Below, piece by piece: positions 8,866-20,370 of a DNA stretch of 64,000 nucleotides. The notes under the pieces are model-generated. The model did not search any database. It had not been told where the DNA came from and saw nothing but the letters and a program-made list of their open reading frames with translations. The stretch is taken from contig NZ_JAFEJK010000001.1 in NCBI RefSeq assembly GCF_016888515.1, positions 2,203,475-2,267,474 on the forward strand, read 5' to 3'. A program made the position numbers and the translations under genes. Every line of letters begins with the position of its first letter. Position 1 is the stretch's first letter. This DNA is from Shimia biformata. Lineage in GTDB: Bacteria > Pseudomonadota > Alphaproteobacteria > Rhodobacterales > Rhodobacteraceae.

Positions 8866-9828
8866 ATGGCCCGGAATATCGACAGTCTGCAGCGCATTGC
8901 AACCTTTCTTGATGCACAGGCAGCCGAGGCCGGGGCGTCGGAAAACACTCTGTCCGCCTATGCACGCGACTTGAAGGACGCGCTGGAATGGTTTGAAACC
9001 AAACAAGTTATTCTTCTGAGTGCCAGCCGGAATGAAGTCGAATCCTACCTTGTCCATTGCGAGTCCATCGGCCTTGCCCAATCCACCCGCGCGCGGCGTC
9101 TGTCGGCGCTGAAACAGTTTTTCCGCTTTGCCTATGAAGAAGGCTGGCGCGACGACAATCCCGCGCTTCAGATCAAGGGACCGGGACGGGCGCGCAAACT
9201 GCCCAAGACGCTGTCCCTGGACGAGGTCGAGCGCCTGATCGACGCCGCCCGTCAGTCCGGCCGCTCAACCGCGGACCGGGTGCGCAACACCTGCCTGATG
9301 GAATTGCTCTATGCCACCGGGATGCGGGTCAGCGAACTGGTGTCGTTGCCGGTCTCGGCGGCGCGGGGCGATCCGCGCATGCTGCTGGTGCGGGGCAAGG
9401 GCGGCAAGGAACGCATGGTGCCACTGTCGCCCCCTGCCCGCGACGCAATCACGGCCTGGCTTGGCCTGCGCGACGCCGCCGAGGACGCCGCGCGTGCCAA
9501 GGGCCACCCCCCGTCGCCCTACCTGTTCCCGTCCCGAGGCAAGGCGGGTCACCTGACCCGGCACCGGTTCTATCTTCTGATCAAGGAATTCGCGCTTCAC
9601 GCCGGTGTCGATCCCGCCAATGTCACGCCACACACGCTACGCCATGCCTTTGCCACGCACCTGTTGGCCAATGGCGCCGATCTGCGCGCGATCCAGACGC
9701 TTCTGGGGCATGCCGATGTCTCGACCACCGAGATCTATACCCATGTGCTGGACGCGCAGCTGCGCGAACTGGTGCTGGACCACCACCCGCTGGCAAAACC
9801 CGCCCCTGAAGCTGGCAAAGACGAATAA
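8866..9828 (+). CDS. xerD: Site-specific tyrosine recombinase XerD
   Basis: The 320-residue integrase-family recombinase resolves chromosome dimers at dif with XerC and FtsK. The N-terminal SAM-like core-binding domain (SENTLSAYARDLKDALEWF) is followed by the catalytic domain with R154 in ATGMRVSEL, the lysine in RGKGGKERMVPL, HTLRHAFATHLL, LGHADVSTTEIYTHV and the nucleophile Y291. The TLSLDEVERLI linker fits XerD better than XerC. ATG 8866 is preferred to GTG 8863. It is a housekeeping recombinase; no attachment sites or phage genes are near it. Confidence 0.92.
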   Translation: MARNIDSLQRIATFLDAQAAEAGASENTLSAYARDLKDALEWFETKQVILLSASRNEVESYLVHCESIGLAQSTRARRLSALKQFFRFAYEEGWRDDNPALQIKGPGRARKLPKTLSLDEVERLIDAARQSGRSTADRVRNTCLMELLYATGMRVSELVSLPVSAARGDPRMLLVRGKGGKERMVPLSPPARDAITAWLGLRDAAEDAARAKGHPPSPYLFPSRGKAGHLTRHRFYLLIKEFALHAGVDPANVTPHTLRHAFATHLLANGADLRAIQTLLGHADVSTTEIYTHVLDAQLRELVLDHHPLAKPAPEAGKDE

Positions 9829-9894
9829 GCCAAGAATTCCGCCGCCCAAGCCTTGATCGTGGCCGCGCCACATCCCATAACCGTCAGAACGGCA

Positions 9895-11217
9895 ATGGAT
9901 TTTGAGGCTATGGACGTCAGCACTGAGGCCCTTGAGGGGGCATTCTGGATATCGGCAGCGGCAATTCTGGCGCTTCTGGTCTTGTCGGCATTCTTTTCAG
10001 GTTCGGAAACCGCGCTGACCGCCGCGTCGCGCGGCAAGCTGCGTGCGCAGGCCGACAAGGGCGATGCCGGGGCCGAGCGGGCGCTGAAGATCACCGAGGA
10101 TAACGAACGGCTGATCGGCTCGGTCCTTCTGGGCAACAACCTTGTCAATATCCTTGCCACGTCGTTGGCGACAGCGCTGTTCACCAAGCTCTTTGGCCAG
10201 AACGGGGTCGCGCTGGCGACGCTGGTGATGACGCTGATGGTGCTGATCTTTGCAGAAGTCCTGCCCAAGACCTATGCCATCACCAATTCCGAAAAAGCGG
10301 CGGCGCTGGTCTCGGCCCCGATTGCACTGGTGATCACGGTGTTCTCGCCCGTGGTTGCGGCGGTGCGGGCGCTGGTGCGGCTGGTGCTGCGCGTTTTCGG
10401 GGTCCAGACCGACCCCGACAGCCATATCCTTGCCGTGCGCGAGGAAATCGCCGGGGCGCTGCAACTGGGCCATTCCGAGGGCGTCGTTGAAAAGGAAGAC
10501 CGCGACCGCATCCTTGGCGCGCTGGACCTGTCGGACCGCACGGTCGAGGAAATCATGTTGCACCGCTCAGGCATCGAGATGCTGGACGCCGATGCGGACC
10601 CGGCGGAAATCCTGTCGCAATGTCTGGAAAGCAACTATACCCGCCTGCCCCTGTTCCGGGGTGAGCCAGACAATATCATCGGTGTGGTTCACGCCAAAGA
10701 CCTCTTGCGCGGCATGTATCGGCAGATGGTCGGGGCCAATGCGTCGTTTTCCGACCTCTCCAGCTTTGACATCCGCGAGGTCGCCCGCAAACCCTATTTC
10801 GTGCCCGAGACCACGTCGCTGGACGACCAGATGCGCCAGTTCCTGAAGCGCAACACGCATTTTGCGCTGGTCGTGGATGAATATGGCGCGTTGCAGGGGC
10901 TGATCACGCTGGAAGATATCCTGGAAGAGATCGTCGGCGAGATCACGGACGAGTTTGATCCCGACGGCACCCAACAGGTGCGCCGGGCCGAGGACGGGTC
11001 ATTTGTCGTCGAGGGCGATATGACCATCCGCGACCTCAACCGCGCAATGGACTGGGGCCTGCCCGATGACGAGGCCAACACCGTCGCCGGGCTGGTCATC
11101 CACGAGGCCCAGTCGATCCCGACCGTCGGTCAGGTGTTTTCGTTCCACGGGTTCCGCTTCGAGGTGTCGGGCCGCATCGACAACCGCATCACCAAGCTGA
11201 AGATCAGGCCGCTTTAA
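9895..11217 (+). CDS. CorC/HlyC-family membrane protein (DUF21, CBS pair, CorC domain)
   Basis: The roughly 440-residue protein has an N-terminal DUF21 transmembrane domain (AAAILALLVLSAFFSGSETAL through about residue 190), a CBS-domain pair (about 200-330, with EIMLHRSGIEMLDAD and LVVDEYGALQGLITLEDILEEIVGEI) and a C-terminal CorC_HlyC domain. Members are linked to magnesium or cobalt export, although the old name is hemolysin. The nucleotide-sensing CBS pair suggests control by ATP or magnesium. The start is uncertain: the frame reaches back to TTG 9853, ATG 9895 and ATG 9910 are both plausible, and none has a strong Shine-Dalgarno sequence. It is followed by a long inverted-repeat intergenic element. 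Confidence 0.88.
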   Translation: MDFEAMDVSTEALEGAFWISAAAILALLVLSAFFSGSETALTAASRGKLRAQADKGDAGAERALKITEDNERLIGSVLLGNNLVNILATSLATALFTKLFGQNGVALATLVMTLMVLIFAEVLPKTYAITNSEKAAALVSAPIALVITVFSPVVAAVRALVRLVLRVFGVQTDPDSHILAVREEIAGALQLGHSEGVVEKEDRDRILGALDLSDRTVEEIMLHRSGIEMLDADADPAEILSQCLESNYTRLPLFRGEPDNIIGVVHAKDLLRGMYRQMVGANASFSDLSSFDIREVARKPYFVPETTSLDDQMRQFLKRNTHFALVVDEYGALQGLITLEDILEEIVGEITDEFDPDGTQQVRRAEDGSFVVEGDMTIRDLNRAMDWGLPDDEANTVAGLVIHEAQSIPTVGQVFSFHGFRFEVSGRIDNRITKLKIRPL

Positions 11218-11247
11218 GTGGGAATTGGCACGGGCTTCAGCCCGGGC

Positions 11248-11371
11248 CGCGCCCGACCCTCCCCCCGGGAGGGCGCTTAATCGAACGTTGTGGCCACCAT
11301 GAACATTTCGCGTAACGCGTTGTCACGCCTTGTTCAAATGTCAGGAATGCGCCCACCCAGGGTCGGGCGCG
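11248..11371. repeat. Intergenic long-range inverted repeat, copy A
   Basis: The arms at 11248-11260 (CGCGCCCGACCCT) and 11359-11371 (AGGGTCGGGCGCG) are perfect reverse complements, 13 bases each, with about 98 bases between. An inner pair, GGGAGGGCGC near 11267 and GCGCCCACCC at 11350-11359, extends the pairing with one mismatch. The element lies in the 169-base gap between the convergent CorC-like gene and the DUF1330 gene. The same right-end wording (GCGCCCACCC followed by TCGGGCGCG) recurs at 22071-22103, so this is a repeat family. It contains no gene that I can support. Confidence 0.65.
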
Positions 11372-11386
11372 TCCCTTCCCGCCAAC

Positions 11387-11674
11387 CTATTCGCTGGTCT
11401 CAACCACCACGAGTTCCCGCTCCGACGCGCCGCGCGCGTGGCTCAGGGCCTCTTGATATTCGGGGCTGTGATAGCAGGCTTCCGCCGCCTCAAGGCTGGG
11501 GAATTTCGCCACGACATTGCGCGGACGTTCCTTGCCCTCAAGCTGCACGTAACGCGCGGCACGGGCGATGAAATGCCCGCCATGCTTGGCAATCGCGGGG
11601 CCGGCAAGCTCGGCATATTTGGCATAGGCCGCGTCGTCGGTGACGGTCACATGGGCAATCCAGAGTGCGGGCAT
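11387..11674 (-). CDS. DUF1330 domain protein
   Basis: The 95-residue protein matches the DUF1330 family, small cytoplasmic dimeric alpha/beta-barrel proteins of unknown function. Typical features are the start PALWIAHVTVTD, the AYAKYAELAGPAIAKHGGHFIARA segment, and FPSLEAAEACYHSPEYQEAL near the end. It lies three bases after the alaS start region on the same strand orientation: its ATG at 11674 is just downstream of the alaS stop (TAA 11678-11680), so it is the second gene of an alaS transcript. No catalytic role is known for the family. Confidence 0.87.
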   Translation of the reverse strand: MPALWIAHVTVTDDAAYAKYAELAGPAIAKHGGHFIARAARYVQLEGKERPRNVVAKFPSLEAAEACYHSPEYQEALSHARGASERELVVVETSE

Positions 11675-11677
11675 GTC

Positions 11678-14350
11678 TTATCCTTCCAAAACGGTTTCTG
11701 CGGCCTTGATCGCGGCCTCGGCATTTGCGGCATCCTTGCCACCGCCCTGCGCCATGTCGGGACGGCCACCGCCGCCCTTGCCGCCCAGTTCGGCAACGGC
11801 GGCGCGCACGATATCGACCGCCGACAGGTCTCCGGTCAGATCGTCGGTCACACCGGCAGCCACAGCCGCCTTGCCATCTGCATCCGCGATCAACAGCACC
11901 GCGCCGGAGCCGATGGCGGCCTTGTGCTCGTCGATCAACGGCGGCAGGTCGCGCCCCGTCACACCCGACAGAACCTGCGCGATGAACTTGACGCCGTTGA
12001 TTTCCTTGACCTCGGAGCCCGATCCCTGCCCGGCACCCCCGGCCATGGCCAGTTCGCGGCGCAGCTGCGCGACCTCGTTCTGCAGCGCCTTGCGTTCGTC
12101 CATCACCGCCTTGACGCGGTCCAGCACATCCGCCGGCTGCGCCTTGAGCATGGTCATCACCGCGCTCATGCGTTTGGCCTCCGCCTCAAGATGGTTCAGC
12201 GCCGCTGCCCCGGTCAGCGCCTCGATCCGGCGCACGCCCGCGCTTGACGCGCTGTCGCCCAGAAGCACAAAGGCGCCGATGTCCCCGGTCTGACGGACAT
12301 GGGTGCCGCCGCACAGTTCGATCGAATAGGTCTTGCCATCCAGCCCCTTGCCGGTGTCGGCGCGGCCCATCGAGACGACCCGCACCTCGTCACCGTATTT
12401 CTCGCCAAACAGCGCCTGCGCGCCAATCTCGCGGGCATCGTCCGGCGTCATGATCCGGGTTTCCACGGCCGAGTTCTGGCGGATGAAGGCATTGACGTCA
12501 TTCGAGACGGTTTGCAGTTCCGCCTCGGACAATGCCTTGGCATGGCTGAAGTCGAACCGCAGCCGGTCCTCGGCATTGAGCGACCCGCGCTGTGCCACGT
12601 GATCGCCCAAACATTCGCGCAGGGCTTCGTGCAACAGGTGGGTGGCCGAATGGTTGGCGCGGATGGCGCTGCGGCGGGTGTGGTTGACCTCAAGCTCGAC
12701 CGGGTCGCCCTTGGCCAGCGCGCCGGATTTGACGGTGACCTTATGGGCAAAGACCTTGCCATCAGCGAATTTCTTGGTGTCCTCGACCAGCGCGGTGTCG
12801 TCGCGGTTTTCCAGCCGGCGGATCACCCCGGTGTCTCCGACCTGACCGCCGGATTCGGCGTAGAACGGGGTCTGGTTGACCACGACCCAGCCTTCACCAC
12901 CCGCGTCGATCCTGTCGACCTCGGCGCCATCGGCGATCAGCGCCATGACCTGGCCTTCGGCCTTTTCGGTGTCATAGCCCAGGAAATCGGTGGCACCAGC
13001 ACTGTCGAGGATATCGAACCAGACCGCGTTATCCGCCGCCTCGCCCGACCCGGCCCATGCTGCACGGGCCTTGGCCTTCTGTTCTTCCATGGCCGCGTCG
13101 AACCCGTCGGTGTCCACCGACCGGCCCTTTTCGCGCAGCGCGTCCTGCGTCAGGTCGAGCGGGAAGCCGTAGGTGTCATAAAGCTTGAACGCTGCCGCAC
13201 CCGGCAGGGGGGCATCGTCGTCCAGACCGGACAATTCGTCATCAAGCAGCTTCAACCCGCGATCCAGCGTCTGCTTGAACCGGGTTTCTTCCAGTTTCAG
13301 TGTCTCTTGAATCAGCGCCTGCGCCTGACCGAGTTCCGGGTAGGCATTCCCCATCTGGCTGACCAGCGCCGGAACAAGCTGATGCATGACCGGGTCCTTG
13401 GCGCCCAGAAGATGCGCGTGGCGCATGGCGCGGCGCATGATCCGGCGCAGCACGTAACCGCGCCCGTCATTTGAGGGCATCACCCCGTCGGCAATCAGGA
13501 ACGAGGTTGACCGCAGATGGTCGGCAATCACTCGGTGATGCACGTTCTGATCGCCGTAAGGGTCGGTCGAGGTGGCATGGGCCGAGGCCTCGATCAGCGC
13601 CTTGAACAGGTCGGTGTCATAGTTGTCATGGCTGCCCTGCAACAGCGCGCCGATCCGTTCCAGCCCCATACCGGTGTCGATCGACTGCATGTCGAGCGCC
13701 CGCATCGAGCCATCCTCGAACTGTTCGTTCTGCATGAAAACGACGTTCCAGATCTCGATGAACCGGTCGCCGTCCTCTTCCGGTGACCCCGGAGGTCCAC
13801 CCCAGATGTGGTCGCCGTGGTCATAGAAGATCTCGGTGCAGGGACCACAGGGGCCGGTCGGCCCCATCTGCCAGAAGTTGTCCGAAGTGGCGATGCGGAT
13901 GATCCGGCTTTCCGGCACGCCGACTTTCTTCCAGATTTCAAAGGCTTCGTCATCGGTGTGATAAACCGTGGTATAAAGCCGGTCCTTGGGGATCTCGAAT
14001 TCCTTTGTAATCAGCTCCCACGCGAAAGGGATCGCTTCGGTCTTGAAGTAATCGCCAAACGAGAAATTGCCGAGCATCTCGAAGAACGTGTGGTGGCGCG
14101 CGGTATAGCCGACATTGTCGAGGTCATTGTGCTTGCCCCCCGCACGGACGCATTTCTGGCTGGTGGTGGCGCGGGAATAATCGCGGGTCTCGACCCCGGT
14201 GAACAGGTTCTTGAACTGCACCATGCCCGAATTGGTGAACATCAGCGTCGGGTCGTTGCGCGGCACCAAGGGCGACGAGGACACGATCTCGTGCCCCTGT
14301 TTGGCAAAGTAGTTCAGGAAGGTGGACCGGATGTCGTTGAGGCTCGGCAT
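11678..14350 (-). CDS. alaS: Alanyl-tRNA synthetase
   Basis: The 890-residue class II synthetase charges tRNA-Ala. The catalytic core begins at [21 protein letters not shown] and includes [15 protein letters not shown] and the [15 protein letters not shown] segment. The editing domain shows [14 protein letters not shown] with two zinc-ligand histidines and the matching [15 protein letters not shown]-terminal oligomerisation domain (C-Ala), rich in glycine, ends the protein. The length is typical. It precedes the DUF1330 gene with a three-base gap. Upstream, 102 bases separate it from the MOSC gene, which is also on the minus strand. Confidence 0.97.
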   Translation of the reverse strand: MPSLNDIRSTFLNYFAKQGHEIVSSSPLVPRNDPTLMFTNSGMVQFKNLFTGVETRDYSRATTSQKCVRAGGKHNDLDNVGYTARHHTFFEMLGNFSFGDYFKTEAIPFAWELITKEFEIPKDRLYTTVYHTDDEAFEIWKKVGVPESRIIRIATSDNFWQMGPTGPCGPCTEIFYDHGDHIWGGPPGSPEEDGDRFIEIWNVVFMQNEQFEDGSMRALDMQSIDTGMGLERIGALLQGSHDNYDTDLFKALIEASAHATSTDPYGDQNVHHRVIADHLRSTSFLIADGVMPSNDGRGYVLRRIMRRAMRHAHLLGAKDPVMHQLVPALVSQMGNAYPELGQAQALIQETLKLEETRFKQTLDRGLKLLDDELSGLDDDAPLPGAAAFKLYDTYGFPLDLTQDALREKGRSVDTDGFDAAMEEQKAKARAAWAGSGEAADNAVWFDILDSAGATDFLGYDTEKAEGQVMALIADGAEVDRIDAGGEGWVVVNQTPFYAESGGQVGDTGVIRRLENRDDTALVEDTKKFADGKVFAHKVTVKSGALAKGDPVELEVNHTRRSAIRANHSATHLLHEALRECLGDHVAQRGSLNAEDRLRFDFSHAKALSEAELQTVSNDVNAFIRQNSAVETRIMTPDDAREIGAQALFGEKYGDEVRVVSMGRADTGKGLDGKTYSIELCGGTHVRQTGDIGAFVLLGDSASSAGVRRIEALTGAAALNHLEAEAKRMSAVMTMLKAQPADVLDRVKAVMDERKALQNEVAQLRRELAMAGGAGQGSGSEVKEINGVKFIAQVLSGVTGRDLPPLIDEHKAAIGSGAVLLIADADGKAAVAAGVTDDLTGDLSAVDIVRAAVAELGGKGGGGRPDMAQGGGKDAANAEAAIKAAETVLEG

Positions 14351-14452
14351 GGGCGGGGTCTCTTGGCGTTGGAAACAGTGGTTCCGTGCGGGTTTAGCCC
14401 CCCGCGCGATGGCTGTCCACAGCGCAAAGCGTCCCCGCCGCCAGATGCCGGG

Positions 14453-15006
14453 TCAGAACCCCTGTTTTGTCAGCCTGTCACCGTTCGAAATCACCCCGTC
14501 GCGTTCGACGCTGCACAGGATGCCGCGCAGCCGAAGTTCGGGGTGGCCGGACGCGGTGATCCAGTCCTTGGCCGCCGCCCCATAGCGCGCCCTCCATTTG
14601 ACGCAGCCGTCATTGAATACACCCGACACCCGCAAGAGCGCGCTGCCCGCCTGCAAAATGCTGCCTTCGGGCAGGTTCGCCTCCGACAGGTCCATGTCGA
14701 CGATGAACGTATCGCCCGGATGCACGGTGTTCACGCGGTCGCGCCAGACAAGATCCAGCACCCGCTGCGGCAGGATCGAGACCTGGATCGCCGGATCAGG
14801 CGACCCGTCCGGCAGGGTCAGCCATGGCGACGTGGCCCAGCGTTCGCCGGGAATGCCCTTGTCCTTTGTGACCTCGATCCGGTCGACAAACTTGCGCGTG
14901 TTACGCGCGGGACGCAGGCACAACATGGAAATGGCCGCCCCGTCCTTGGGGGCGGCCATGACATGCGGCAGCGCCGCATTCAGTTCCTGTCGGGTGACGT
15001 GTCCTG

Positions 15007-15010
<4 letters not shown>
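14453..15010 (-). CDS. MOSC domain-containing protein
   Basis: The 185-residue protein appears to be a stand-alone MOSC domain, the fold of the molybdenum cofactor sulfurase C-terminus. Supporting segments are [13 protein letters not shown] near residue 48, [16 protein letters not shown], and [15 protein letters not shown] with the conserved cysteine. Relatives bind sulfur, molybdenum cofactor or other sulfurated ligands; the substrate here is unknown. It starts with GTG at 15010, overlapping the recA stop as GTGA, so it is translated from the recA message and may be part of the SOS-controlled unit. Confidence 0.72.
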
Positions 15011-16077
<1,067 letters not shown>

Positions 16078-16127
16078 GTGTTTCTATCCTTATTCCACAC
16101 CGCGAATAGGGCGGCAATGGTTGCTTC

Positions 16128-16142
16128 GTTCACCTCTTGTTC
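16128..16142. promoter_or_regulatory. SOS box (LexA operator) of recA
   Basis: The bases GTTCACCTCTTGTTC fit GTTC-N7-GTTC exactly, the direct-repeat LexA operator known from alphaproteobacteria (read as GAAC-N7-GAAC on the minus strand). It lies 51 bases upstream of the recA start codon, where it would block transcription. It is the only such box I found in the window. Confidence 0.85.
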
Positions 16143-16272
16143 TCACATTCTATGAGATCAAAAAGAGAACATTTCAACTAAATTCTTTCCCGCACCCACT
16201 TTTTCGCATCCCGGTTAACGGATAGTTTACAAGCCACGGGCAAATTGAATTTCATTGAGGGTATCGGGCGAA

Positions 16273-16869
16273 ATGCTTGTTTTCTGGAAAGAAAAACTGG
16301 TCATCCTGTCGGTTCCAAAGACCGGGACAACGGCGTTGCAATCGGCGCTGGGTGCCGAGGCCGATATCGTTGTGCGCGACCCGCCGGAACTGAAACACGC
16401 GCCGATCTATCGCTACAACCGGTTCTTCCGCCCGATGTTCGAAAAGGCGGCGGGCGAGTCGGGGATGGAAACGCTGGCGGTGATGCGGGAACCGATCAGC
16501 TGGCTGGGAAGCTGGTATCGCTATCGCCAGCGCCCTTTTCTTGACGGCAAACGCACCTCGACCAGGGACAAGAGCTTTGACGAATTTGTCGAGGGCTATT
16601 GCAAGGGCGACCGCCCGCCTTTTGCCAATGTCGGCAGCCAGGCCAAGTTCCTTGAGCCGCGCCCAAACGGGACCCGCGTCAATCACCTGTTCCGCTACGA
16701 GGACCAAGACGCGTTGTTTGCCTTTCTGGAACAGCGGCTGAACCGCAGGATCGAAACCAGGGCCGAGAATGTCTCGCCCAAGATGACCCTGACCCTGTCA
16801 CCGGATGTCGAGGCCAAGCTTCGCCGCAAATGTGCCGAGGAATTCGCGCTTTATGACTCAATCGGCTGA
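16273..16869 (+). CDS. Small sulfotransferase-family protein
   Basis: The 198-residue protein has the PAPS-binding 5'-phosphosulfate loop LSVPKTGTTALQSAL at about residues 12-26 and a later REPISWLGSWYRYR segment that matches the 3'-phosphate-binding motif of sulfotransferases. It would transfer a sulfuryl group from PAPS to an unknown acceptor, probably a carbohydrate or surface polymer. It is shorter than most members. ATG 16273 is chosen over the upstream TTG 16255. It stands alone, divergent from recA, and its last 12 bases overlap the end of cckA on the other strand. A TTAA-N7-TTTA sequence at 16215-16229, one base off a CtrA box, lies 44 bases ahead of the start. Confidence 0.78.
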   Translation: MLVFWKEKLVILSVPKTGTTALQSALGAEADIVVRDPPELKHAPIYRYNRFFRPMFEKAAGESGMETLAVMREPISWLGSWYRYRQRPFLDGKRTSTRDKSFDEFVEGYCKGDRPPFANVGSQAKFLEPRPNGTRVNHLFRYEDQDALFAFLEQRLNRRIETRAENVSPKMTLTLSPDVEAKLRRKCAEEFALYDSIG

Positions 16870-19119
16870 GGCAGGCGCGAACTGGTCCTGCACCATGGCG
16901 GTCAGGTCGGTCAGTGAAAACGGCTTGGGCAGGAAATCGGAATTGGCGATGCGCGCCTGTTTGTCGGCAAAACTGTCCTCGGCATAGCCCGACATGAAGA
17001 CGACGGGCACATCGGGCCGCGCCTGCCGCGCCTTTGCAACCCAGCCGGGACCGTCAAGACCGGGCATGATGACGTCGCTGACAAACAGGTCGATCTGAAG
17101 GTCGCTGTCATCAAGGATCTCAAGCGCGCGCTCGCCGCTTTCGGCCTCGATCACCGTATAGCCGCGCAGACGCAGGGCGCGGGCAGCGAAGGACCGAACG
17201 GGGGCTTCGTCCTCGACAAGCAGGATAACCCCGTCGCCGCGCTTCTGGCTGGTGTCCCGCGCGACCGGCGCTGGCGCGACCGGCTTTGCCGGTTCTTCAG
17301 GAAAGACCGGGAAGATCAACTGGAACGACGTCCCCTGCCCGACCTTGCTGTCGACGAAGATGAAGCCGCCGGTTTGTTTGACGATCCCATAAGCGGTGGA
17401 CAGGCCCAGCCCCGTGCCCTCGCCGGTGCGCTTGGTGGTGTAGAAGGGTTCGAACACCTTATCCAGCACCTCGGGCGAGATGCCGGTGCCCTCGTCCCGC
17501 ACCGTGACGCGCACGTATTGGCCGGGCGGCACGGTAGCGCGGTCCCGTTCCATCACGTCCTGCAGGTCAAGGTTCCGGGTCTCGATCGTGATCCGCCCGC
17601 CATCCGGCATGGCGTCGCGGGCATTCACGATCAGGTTCATCAACACCTGCTCAAGCTGGCGCTTGTCGGCGCGGATCGAAGGTAGCACGGGGTCGTGTTC
17701 CAGCACGAGCGACACCTTTTCGCCCACCAGCCGGTTCAACAGATGGGTCAGGTCGCTGAGGGTGTCGCGCAGGTCGATCCGTTCGGGCTGAAGCGTCTGC
17801 TTGCGCGAAAACGCCAGAAGTTGGCCCACCAGCGCGGCGGCGCGGTTGGCGTTCTGGTTGATCTGCACAAGATCGGCGAAATCCGGGTCGCCCTGATCAT
17901 GGCGCAGCAGCAACAGGTCGCAATGGCCGGTGATCGCGGTCAGCAAGTTGTTGAAATCATGCGCCACGCCGCCGGCAAGCTGGCCGATCGCCTGCATCTT
18001 CTGGCTTTGGACAAATTGCGCCTCAAGCGTTTTCAATTCGGTCGCGTCATTCAGCACCGCGACAAGATGCGGCGCGTCGCGCCCCGCCACCCGTCCAAGC
18101 GAGACCTGGACAAAAACCTCTCCTTCCGGGCGCTTGAGGCGCAGGAATTCGGCCCGCACGCCCCCGGCCCCGGTCGCGGCCTCGGTCAGCCAGTCGTTGA
18201 CCGAACGGCCCAGCCCCTCGACCAGATCAATAAGGGCCATGTTCGGCCTCAGAGACGCCCCGATCATGCGGCGCGCGGCTCCGTTTGCGCGTTCGATGAC
18301 GCCGTCAGTCGATAGACGCAGCAGCGGGACAGGCAAAGTGTCGAACCCGACCTCGTCCGGTGCCGGGCACGCCACCTGGCGCGGCAGAAGCAGAACCGAA
18401 CATCCCCGCGCATCACTGGCCAGCGGAACGGCCGCGTGGTCCTCGGAGAGGTCGACGAACTTGTGATCAAACAGGCTGTCCACCTGCCTCCGCGACAGGC
18501 CCAGCCCAGCCGCGCCGGTCTTGCGGGCGGCGGCGTTCAGGTGCAGCACATCCCCCGCGCGCGAGAAACGAACCACCGGGAATTGCACCCCCTCCAGCGC
18601 GTCGCCGCCCTGCGGCGCGGCATCGTCCAGCACCCAGAGAATAACGTCGGGTGCCAGCCGGGTGATGGTCACCTGTGGTAGCGCATGGCTTCCTTGTGAA
18701 CAGGCCAACGTGCGGGACAGCCCGCCAGCGACCGCCCGTTTCAGATGGCTTGGGTTCGCGCTGACCAGCCTTTCGAAGGCCTCTTGCCCGATATGCGGGG
18801 CCGATATCACCCGACCCGCCGCATCCGTCACCCCGCCACGCCCGGCAAGATCGGTCAGCACGTGATCCAGCTGCGCGGGGTCGACTGTCGCCTGCTCGCC
18901 GGAAGGCCTTGACCCCCGCAGGACCAAGAGTTGCAGAAAGGCCAGAACACAGCCGGCGAAAAACAAGGTCTTGCCCAGCACCGACGGGGCCGATGCCCAG
19001 GCCAGCACGAAAAGCGAGATCACCAGCAGGACGGGCATGGCCTGTCCCACTGCACTGAAACGTTTGTCTGCGGTGCCGGCTGAACCGGAAATATCCTGCC
19101 CCATCACTCCCATCCCCAT
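16858..19119 (-). CDS. cckA: Cell-cycle hybrid histidine kinase CckA
   Basis: The 753-residue hybrid kinase starts the phosphorelay to CtrA through ChpT. Two hydrophobic segments near the N-terminus ([13 protein letters not shown] and [15 protein letters not shown]) anchor it, followed by PAS-like domains. The dimerisation helix has [21 protein letters not shown] with H387 as phosphoacceptor. The ATPase domain shows [16 protein letters not shown] and [13 protein letters not shown]. The receiver domain ([13 protein letters not shown]) has D682 in [10 protein letters not shown]. The start codon is the first of three closely spaced ATG codons and is uncertain. A TTAA-N7-TTAA box lies 28 bases upstream. 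The last 12 bases overlap the convergent sulfotransferase gene. Confidence 0.92.
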   Translation of the reverse strand: MGMGVMGQDISGSAGTADKRFSAVGQAMPVLLVISLFVLAWASAPSVLGKTLFFAGCVLAFLQLLVLRGSRPSGEQATVDPAQLDHVLTDLAGRGGVTDAAGRVISAPHIGQEAFERLVSANPSHLKRAVAGGLSRTLACSQGSHALPQVTITRLAPDVILWVLDDAAPQGGDALEGVQFPVVRFSRAGDVLHLNAAARKTGAAGLGLSRRQVDSLFDHKFVDLSEDHAAVPLASDARGCSVLLLPRQVACPAPDEVGFDTLPVPLLRLSTDGVIERANGAARRMIGASLRPNMALIDLVEGLGRSVNDWLTEAATGAGGVRAEFLRLKRPEGEVFVQVSLGRVAGRDAPHLVAVLNDATELKTLEAQFVQSQKMQAIGQLAGGVAHDFNNLLTAITGHCDLLLLRHDQGDPDFADLVQINQNANRAAALVGQLLAFSRKQTLQPERIDLRDTLSDLTHLLNRLVGEKVSLVLEHDPVLPSIRADKRQLEQVLMNLIVNARDAMPDGGRITIETRNLDLQDVMERDRATVPPGQYVRVTVRDEGTGISPEVLDKVFEPFYTTKRTGEGTGLGLSTAYGIVKQTGGFIFVDSKVGQGTSFQLIFPVFPEEPAKPVAPAPVARDTSQKRGDGVILLVEDEAPVRSFAARALRLRGYTVIEAESGERALEILDDSDLQIDLFVSDVIMPGLDGPGWVAKARQARPDVPVVFMSGYAEDSFADKQARIANSDFLPKPFSLTDLTAMVQDQFAPASAD

Positions 19120-19146
19120 CGGCGCGGAAACAGTCGCGCCAGAAAG

Positions 19147-19161
19147 TTAATGGAAGGTTAA
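19147..19161. promoter_or_regulatory. Full CtrA-type box upstream of cckA
   Basis: The bases TTAATGGAAGGTTAA match the CtrA consensus TTAA-N7-TTAA exactly. The site is centred about 35 bases upstream of the cckA start codon, within the 79-base gap between cckA and the end of the rsmB-like gene. In alphaproteobacteria CckA controls CtrA activity, so a CtrA site here would close a feedback loop. Binding is inferred from sequence only; a short AT-rich motif can occur by chance, though it is rare in DNA of this GC content. Confidence 0.6.
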
Positions 19162-19198
19162 GCCAAAAGTCATTCCCGCATAAAGCGAATTCCTGACG

Positions 19199-20370
19199 TC
19201 ATGCACCCTGACTGCGGGTCATTACGGTAAGGAAGAACCCGTCCGTGTCATCAATCGGCGTCCATTGCTGCATCCCTGTCACCTGCCACCCGGCATTGCG
19301 GGCAAGAAAGGCGTCGATCACGTCTTCATTTTCCGCCCGCAGCAATGAACAGGTGGCATAGGCCAGATGACCACCCGCCCCCACGAGCGGGGCGGCCGCA
19401 TCCAATATGGCCGCCTGCGTCGCCTGAAGCGCGGCCAGATCAGTTTCGCCAAAGCGCCATTTCGCATCCGGGCTGCGCCGCCATGTGCCGGACCCGCTGC
19501 AGGGCGCATCACAGAAGACAAGGTCGAACGGCGCATGGCGCGCGGCCTGCCCCGGCTCGATCATCCGAATACCGACCCCGGCCCGTTGTCCCCGCGGGGG
19601 CAGATCGCGCATTCGCCCGGCGTCGATGTCATGGGCAAAGAACCGGCCTTCGACCCGCGCCGCCATCGCCAGAACCTTGCCGCCGCCACCGGCGCAATAG
19701 TCCAGAACCCTGTCACCATCCGTCAGAGGCAGCGCGGCAATCGCCGCCTGGCTTGAGGCGTCCTGCAACTCGATCAGGCCGGATACATAAGGATCGCTCT
19801 GGGCAACTTTGCGGCCATCGCCAACCACGACAAGCGCGGTATCAGCCGCTGGATGAGGGACGGTTTCGATCCCATCCTGTGCCAGCGCCGCCATCGCCGT
19901 GTCGCGGCTCGCCTTGCGCGGGTTCACCCGCAGATGCACCGGGGCGCGGTCCGCCATGAGGCGCAGGACCGCGTCGAAATCCTCGCCCAGCCGCGCCCGG
20001 AACATCGGCACGATCCAGTCCGGCAGGTCGATCACCTCCGGGTCCGGGTCTGCCGCCAAAGCCGCCTGTTCCGCCTCGGTCGGTGCGGTGGGCGCGTGGC
20101 CCTGACCCGAGAACAGGTCGGTGACCTCATCCCCCGACGCCGCCACATAACCCAGCATGATCCCGCGCCCGGTCATCGACCCGCCGCGCGCCGCCAGGCT
20201 GTTGCGCTGCCTGAGCCCCGAGAACACGAGGTCACGCACCGCCGCACGGTCCTTGGACCCGGCAAACCGGCTGCGCCGCGCCCAGGACGTCAGCACGCGC
20301 TCGGCCGGGGCGCCCGCCAGAATCTCGTCAAGCGCCTCGATCGCGGCCTGAACCCGCGCGCCGGGTGTCA

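Noticed and set aside
8866-9828. XerD as a phage or island integrase
   Set aside because: The protein has chromosomal XerD features, and no attachment repeat, tRNA or phage genes flank it.
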